64,000 nucleotides of DNA from a bacterium. Lineage in GTDB: Bacteria; Armatimonadota; Fimbriimonadia; Fimbriimonadales; Fimbriimonadaceae. A model generated the notes under the pieces. It was given only the letters and a program-made list of their open reading frames with translations. It did no database searches and was not told the origin of the DNA. Below are positions 61,269 through 64,000 of the stretch, one piece after another (the stretch's first letter is position 1; the number at the start of each line of letters is the position of its first letter). The translations under genes were made by a program, and so were the position numbers. The DNA is taken from contig JAIXQR010000005.1 of NCBI GenBank assembly GCA_027485645.1, positions 1 to 64,000 on the forward strand, in the 5' to 3' direction.

Positions 61269-63998
61269 GTGAGCCTGATCGTAGCTTTATCGTGTCTGAC
61301 CGTCTTTACACCACAATCCTCGACGGGCTTTGGTGAAGCTCCCGGCCTTCTGCAGCAAGTTGAGCGTGCAGAAAGAGTCTTCGAACGATCGGGCAACAAC
61401 TTCCTCGCACAGGCTCCGAGACAACGGTATTCGGCCTCTTTCGCGGCTAGCGGCCAGGTGACGATCCAGGCGGATACAGCCAAGGTGAATCTGAAACTGA
61501 CCTCCTTCGGATTTGGCGCAGACTCGAACCGGACAGGGGTGCCCTCGCGCGCGATTGGTAAAGACGCCGAGGGATGGCCGAAATTGACTTACTCCCGCCC
61601 TGGCATTTCTGAGTGGTACGTCAATGAAAAGAACGCCATCCACCACTGGATGCAGATTGCCCACCGACCCAAAACCGCAAACGGAAATCTTTGGGTTAAG
61701 TTGAGCGTCTCCGGTGCGGACGCGATTCGCTCGCTGTCGGACGAGGCCGTGGAAGTTAGCGCAGACGGCACAAAACTCACCTACCGAGACCTTAAGGTTT
61801 GGGACGCAAGTGACCGTTTGGTGCCGGCGCGACTTGAAGTTTCGGGACAGTCCGTTTACTTCAACATCGAAGATTCGCAGGCGCACTATCCGATCACGAT
61901 TGATCCGATTTGGACCCAAGAAGGCAAACTGACGGCCAGCGATCCGGTGGCGAGCGACAATGCTGGGCACGCTGTTGCCCTTGATGGCGACACCGCCGTC
62001 GTGGGGTCGTACAACGCTGACCTTGGCGTGAACCTCGGCAACGCAGGTGCGGTTTACGTATTCAAGCGCAAGGGCACGAGCTGGGCACAAGAAGCCAAAC
62101 TCTCGGCGCTAAGCCCAGGACGGAACGGCCGATTTGGCACTTCGGTCGATATCGAAGGTGATCAGGTCATCATCGGCGCATCGACGGCCCAAGTGGGAAT
62201 TGCTAGAGACGCGGGCCTCGCGTACATTTTCACGCGGAAAGATGGCACGTGGACGCAAAAGGCGATCCTTTCTGCACCGGACATCGCGCAATCGGACCAA
62301 TTTGGCTCATCGGTCGCGATCAACGGAACGACCGCCGTTGTCGGTTCGCCGCTGGAAGATCCTGGCAACATCTCGAATGCCGGTTCCGCGTATGTCTTCA
62401 GATTGAGCAAGGACGCGTGGGCTTACGAAGCCAAACTAGGAGCGAGCGACCCTGCATCGTCCGATAACTTTGGCGTTTCGGTCGACGTCCTTGACACCCG
62501 GATTGTCGTTGGCGCAAGCGGGGCGAGCGCGGCTTACACCTTCAATTTTCGAGATCCGAATTGGGAGCAAGAAGCGATTCTTACGGCAAAAGATACGTTG
62601 TCGGATGATGCGTTCGGACGCTCGGTCGCGCTTGACGGAAGCCGATGCGTGATCGGTGCGAACAACGCAGATGTCGATGGCGCAGCGAACGCTGGTGCGG
62701 CTTACGTTTTCTCCTACTCGAGTCCAGACTGGTCACAGGAAGAAAAGCTGACCGCTTCAGATGCATCCGACGGAGCGCTTTTTGGCTGGGATGTCGCTAT
62801 TTCTGGCTCGACCATCGCCGTGGGAGCCTACTTAGCCGATCCGGAAAAAGTAACCGATGCCGGCTCGGCCTATGTCTTTACAGATGAGAGCGGTTCTTGG
62901 ATAGAGGATGCCGTCATATTCTCATCTGACAAGGCTAGTAGCGACCGTTTCGGCCATTCGGTTGCCATCGACGGCACAACCCTTTTGGTGGGTGCGCCGT
63001 TCGCGAACATCGGAGCCACATCCGATGCGGGTGCCGCTTATGCCTTCTTGGCAGCGACGTCGATATCCACGACCGTTACATTCCCTACTGCCGGAGTTAC
63101 CGGAACGAAAGGCACGACGGGAACCGTTACGTTGGCGAGCCCGGCCATTAGCGACACGGAAGTAAGCCTCGCCAGCAACGTTCCGTCGCTGATTGTGCCC
63201 GCCAGTGCGACGGTCTCAGCGGGTAAGTCCACGGCGACTTTTGCCGTCCGATCTACTGCCGTTACGAGCGATACCACGGCGACAGTGACGGCTTCGGGGA
63301 CGGGGATCACCAGCAGTCAAGGTTCATTGATCGTACGAACACCGAGAGTTGGCAAAGTTGCTTACGACAAGAGCTCCCTCAGCATGGGTCAAACGGCGAT
63401 CGGAACCGTCACGCTGCAAGCCGTTGCGCCAGCTGGTGGAACCGCAGTAGCGCTGACTTACAGCGGATCTGGCATCACCGGACCATCCAGCATTACGATC
63501 CCCGCTGGTGCATCTAGCGGAACGTTTAGCGTGTTGGCCGGAAGCGTTGCGAGCGAAAGCATCGTAAAGACGGAAGCGTTCCCGAGCTTCAGCGAGAAGT
63601 CCACAACCATTACGGTTAGCCCGCTGGCGTTCGGAATCAGTAGCGCAGATAGCGTCTTGCTTCAGAGTCAAGAAACTACGGGCACCCTGACTCTGGCAAC
63701 TCCGGCGCCAGTCGGCGGGCTGACATTCAGCTTGAGCTCTACTCAGAATCGCTTCATCTTGCCCGCATCGGTGACGGTGCCCGAGGGTGAGTCCACAGTT
63801 ACCTTCCCAGTGCGAGCGGGCTCGCTACCAATCGCCTCGGGAACCATTACGGCAACCATGGCTGGGCTATCGCAATCGATGACCATCTCGATTATCGAGT
63901 TGGATGTTCAATCGGTTTCTTTAAGTCCAAGCACAGTCTCCGCTGGTTCGTCCACAACCGGAACCATCACCCTTACCGCAGCTTCTCCGACCGATACG
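61269..63998 (+). CDS. Large secreted FG-GAP propeller protein with Ig-like repeats, 3' end beyond window
   Basis: Open for 910 codons to the window edge with no stop. Start uncertain: GTG 61269 gives signal peptide (V)SLIVALSCLTVF; GTG 61230 would add a basic n-region. Residues about 215-596: seven FG-GAP-like units (for example DQFGSSVAINGTTAVVGS, DRFGHSVAIDGTTLLVGA), enough for one closed seven-bladed propeller. Residues about 600 onward: Ig-like repeats of about 85-100 residues built on GTVTL ... VPASATVSAGKSTATFAV; at least three complete and a fourth beginning. No catalytic domain so far. Probably surface-anchored adhesin-like protein. Confidence 0.8.
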   Translation, partial: MSLIVALSCLTVFTPQSSTGFGEAPGLLQQVERAERVFERSGNNFLAQAPRQRYSASFAASGQVTIQADTAKVNLKLTSFGFGADSNRTGVPSRAIGKDAEGWPKLTYSRPGISEWYVNEKNAIHHWMQIAHRPKTANGNLWVKLSVSGADAIRSLSDEAVEVSADGTKLTYRDLKVWDASDRLVPARLEVSGQSVYFNIEDSQAHYPITIDPIWTQEGKLTASDPVASDNAGHAVALDGDTAVVGSYNADLGVNLGNAGAVYVFKRKGTSWAQEAKLSALSPGRNGRFGTSVDIEGDQVIIGASTAQVGIARDAGLAYIFTRKDGTWTQKAILSAPDIAQSDQFGSSVAINGTTAVVGSPLEDPGNISNAGSAYVFRLSKDAWAYEAKLGASDPASSDNFGVSVDVLDTRIVVGASGASAAYTFNFRDPNWEQEAILTAKDTLSDDAFGRSVALDGSRCVIGANNADVDGAANAGAAYVFSYSSPDWSQEEKLTASDASDGALFGWDVAISGSTIAVGAYLADPEKVTDAGSAYVFTDESGSWIEDAVIFSSDKASSDRFGHSVAIDGTTLLVGAPFANIGATSDAGAAYAFLAATSISTTVTFPTAGVTGTKGTTGTVTLASPAISDTEVSLASNVPSLIVPASATVSAGKSTATFAVRSTAVTSDTTATVTASGTGITSSQGSLIVRTPRVGKVAYDKSSLSMGQTAIGTVTLQAVAPAGGTAVALTYSGSGITGPSSITIPAGASSGTFSVLAGSVASESIVKTEAFPSFSEKSTTITVSPLAFGISSADSVLLQSQETTGTLTLATPAPVGGLTFSLSSTQNRFILPASVTVPEGESTVTFPVRAGSLPIASGTITATMAGLSQSMTISIIELDVQSVSLSPSTVSAGSSTTGTITLTAASPTDT

Positions 63999-64000
63999 GT

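Noticed and set aside
61287-62090. Minus-strand reading frame opposite the FG-GAP gene
   Set aside because: The plus-strand frame has regular FG-GAP repeats; the minus frame has no recognisable content.
1-64000. CRISPR array
   Set aside because: No regularly spaced direct repeats were seen; only the two 18-mers near 49.5 kb and coding repeats.

Overview
The window is a chromosomal segment of a Gram-negative-like bacterium, moderately GC-rich over most of its length. Housekeeping genes (rplT end, xerD-type recombinase, tsaD, rimI, mnmG, lgt, dprA, aroE, tsaC, mltG, ruvX) alternate with many secreted, uncharacterised proteins (FG-GAP propeller, Gly-rich PQQ propeller, DNRLRE/CARDB proteins) and glycoside hydrolases. 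Lgt next to an RfaE/HldE-type heptose kinase suggests an outer membrane with heptose-containing glycans. The overall style fits an Armatimonadota (Fimbriimonadia-like) genome. That assignment is inference from gene content; no rRNA is present to confirm it.

Layout. 1-7.9 kb: rplT end with its terminator, a fused ArsR-HTH/B12-binding regulator, acyl-CoA dehydrogenase, an ArnT-like glycosyltransferase, a tyrosine recombinase, a BFD-type ferredoxin, tsaD and rimI. 7.9-12.2 kb: orphan LivF ATPase, an ECF42-like sigma factor with its DGPF/YCII partner, and a divergent pair of phosphonate-type enzymes (FAD oxidoreductase and phosphonatase-like HAD). 12.2-18.5 kb: mnmG, a tandem pair of scramblase/LURP-one-like proteins with an ASCH protein, a DUF433-like protein, lgt, heptose kinase, and a 54-residue Lys/Ala-rich basic protein. 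18.5-31.3 kb: secreted proteins, tRNA-Ile, polysaccharide deacetylase, dprA-nagA, the tsaC-aroE-(YqeG/GtrA)-mltG-ruvX-hisN-like cluster on the minus strand, an esterase, and tRNA-Ala.

31.3-36.6 kb is accessory: an APH-family kinase, small ORFs, and an AT-richer block. The block holds two overlapping genes of unknown function (an SAP-like N-terminus; a zinc ribbon with a helical tail) convergent with a Shedu-like (DUF4263) PD-(D/E)XK protein. This is the best candidate for an undescribed defence-type module. 37.3-49.5 kb is a compact minus-strand sugar-utilisation operon: solute-binding protein, two CUT1 permeases, a DUF5107-TPR protein, a GH2 enzyme and an NPCBM-GH30 enzyme, all joined by 1-4 nt overlaps. 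A LacI regulator lies upstream, and two identical 18-bp operator-like repeats precede its own start.

49.9-57.5 kb is a six-gene minus-strand MoxR/vWA module: SWIM zinc finger, DUF5691, MoxR AAA+, DUF5682, vWA and DUF2199. 57.7-64 kb: GH43, an amidohydrolase, DUF1294, and the start of a large secreted protein with a seven-blade FG-GAP propeller and Ig-like repeats that runs off the window end.
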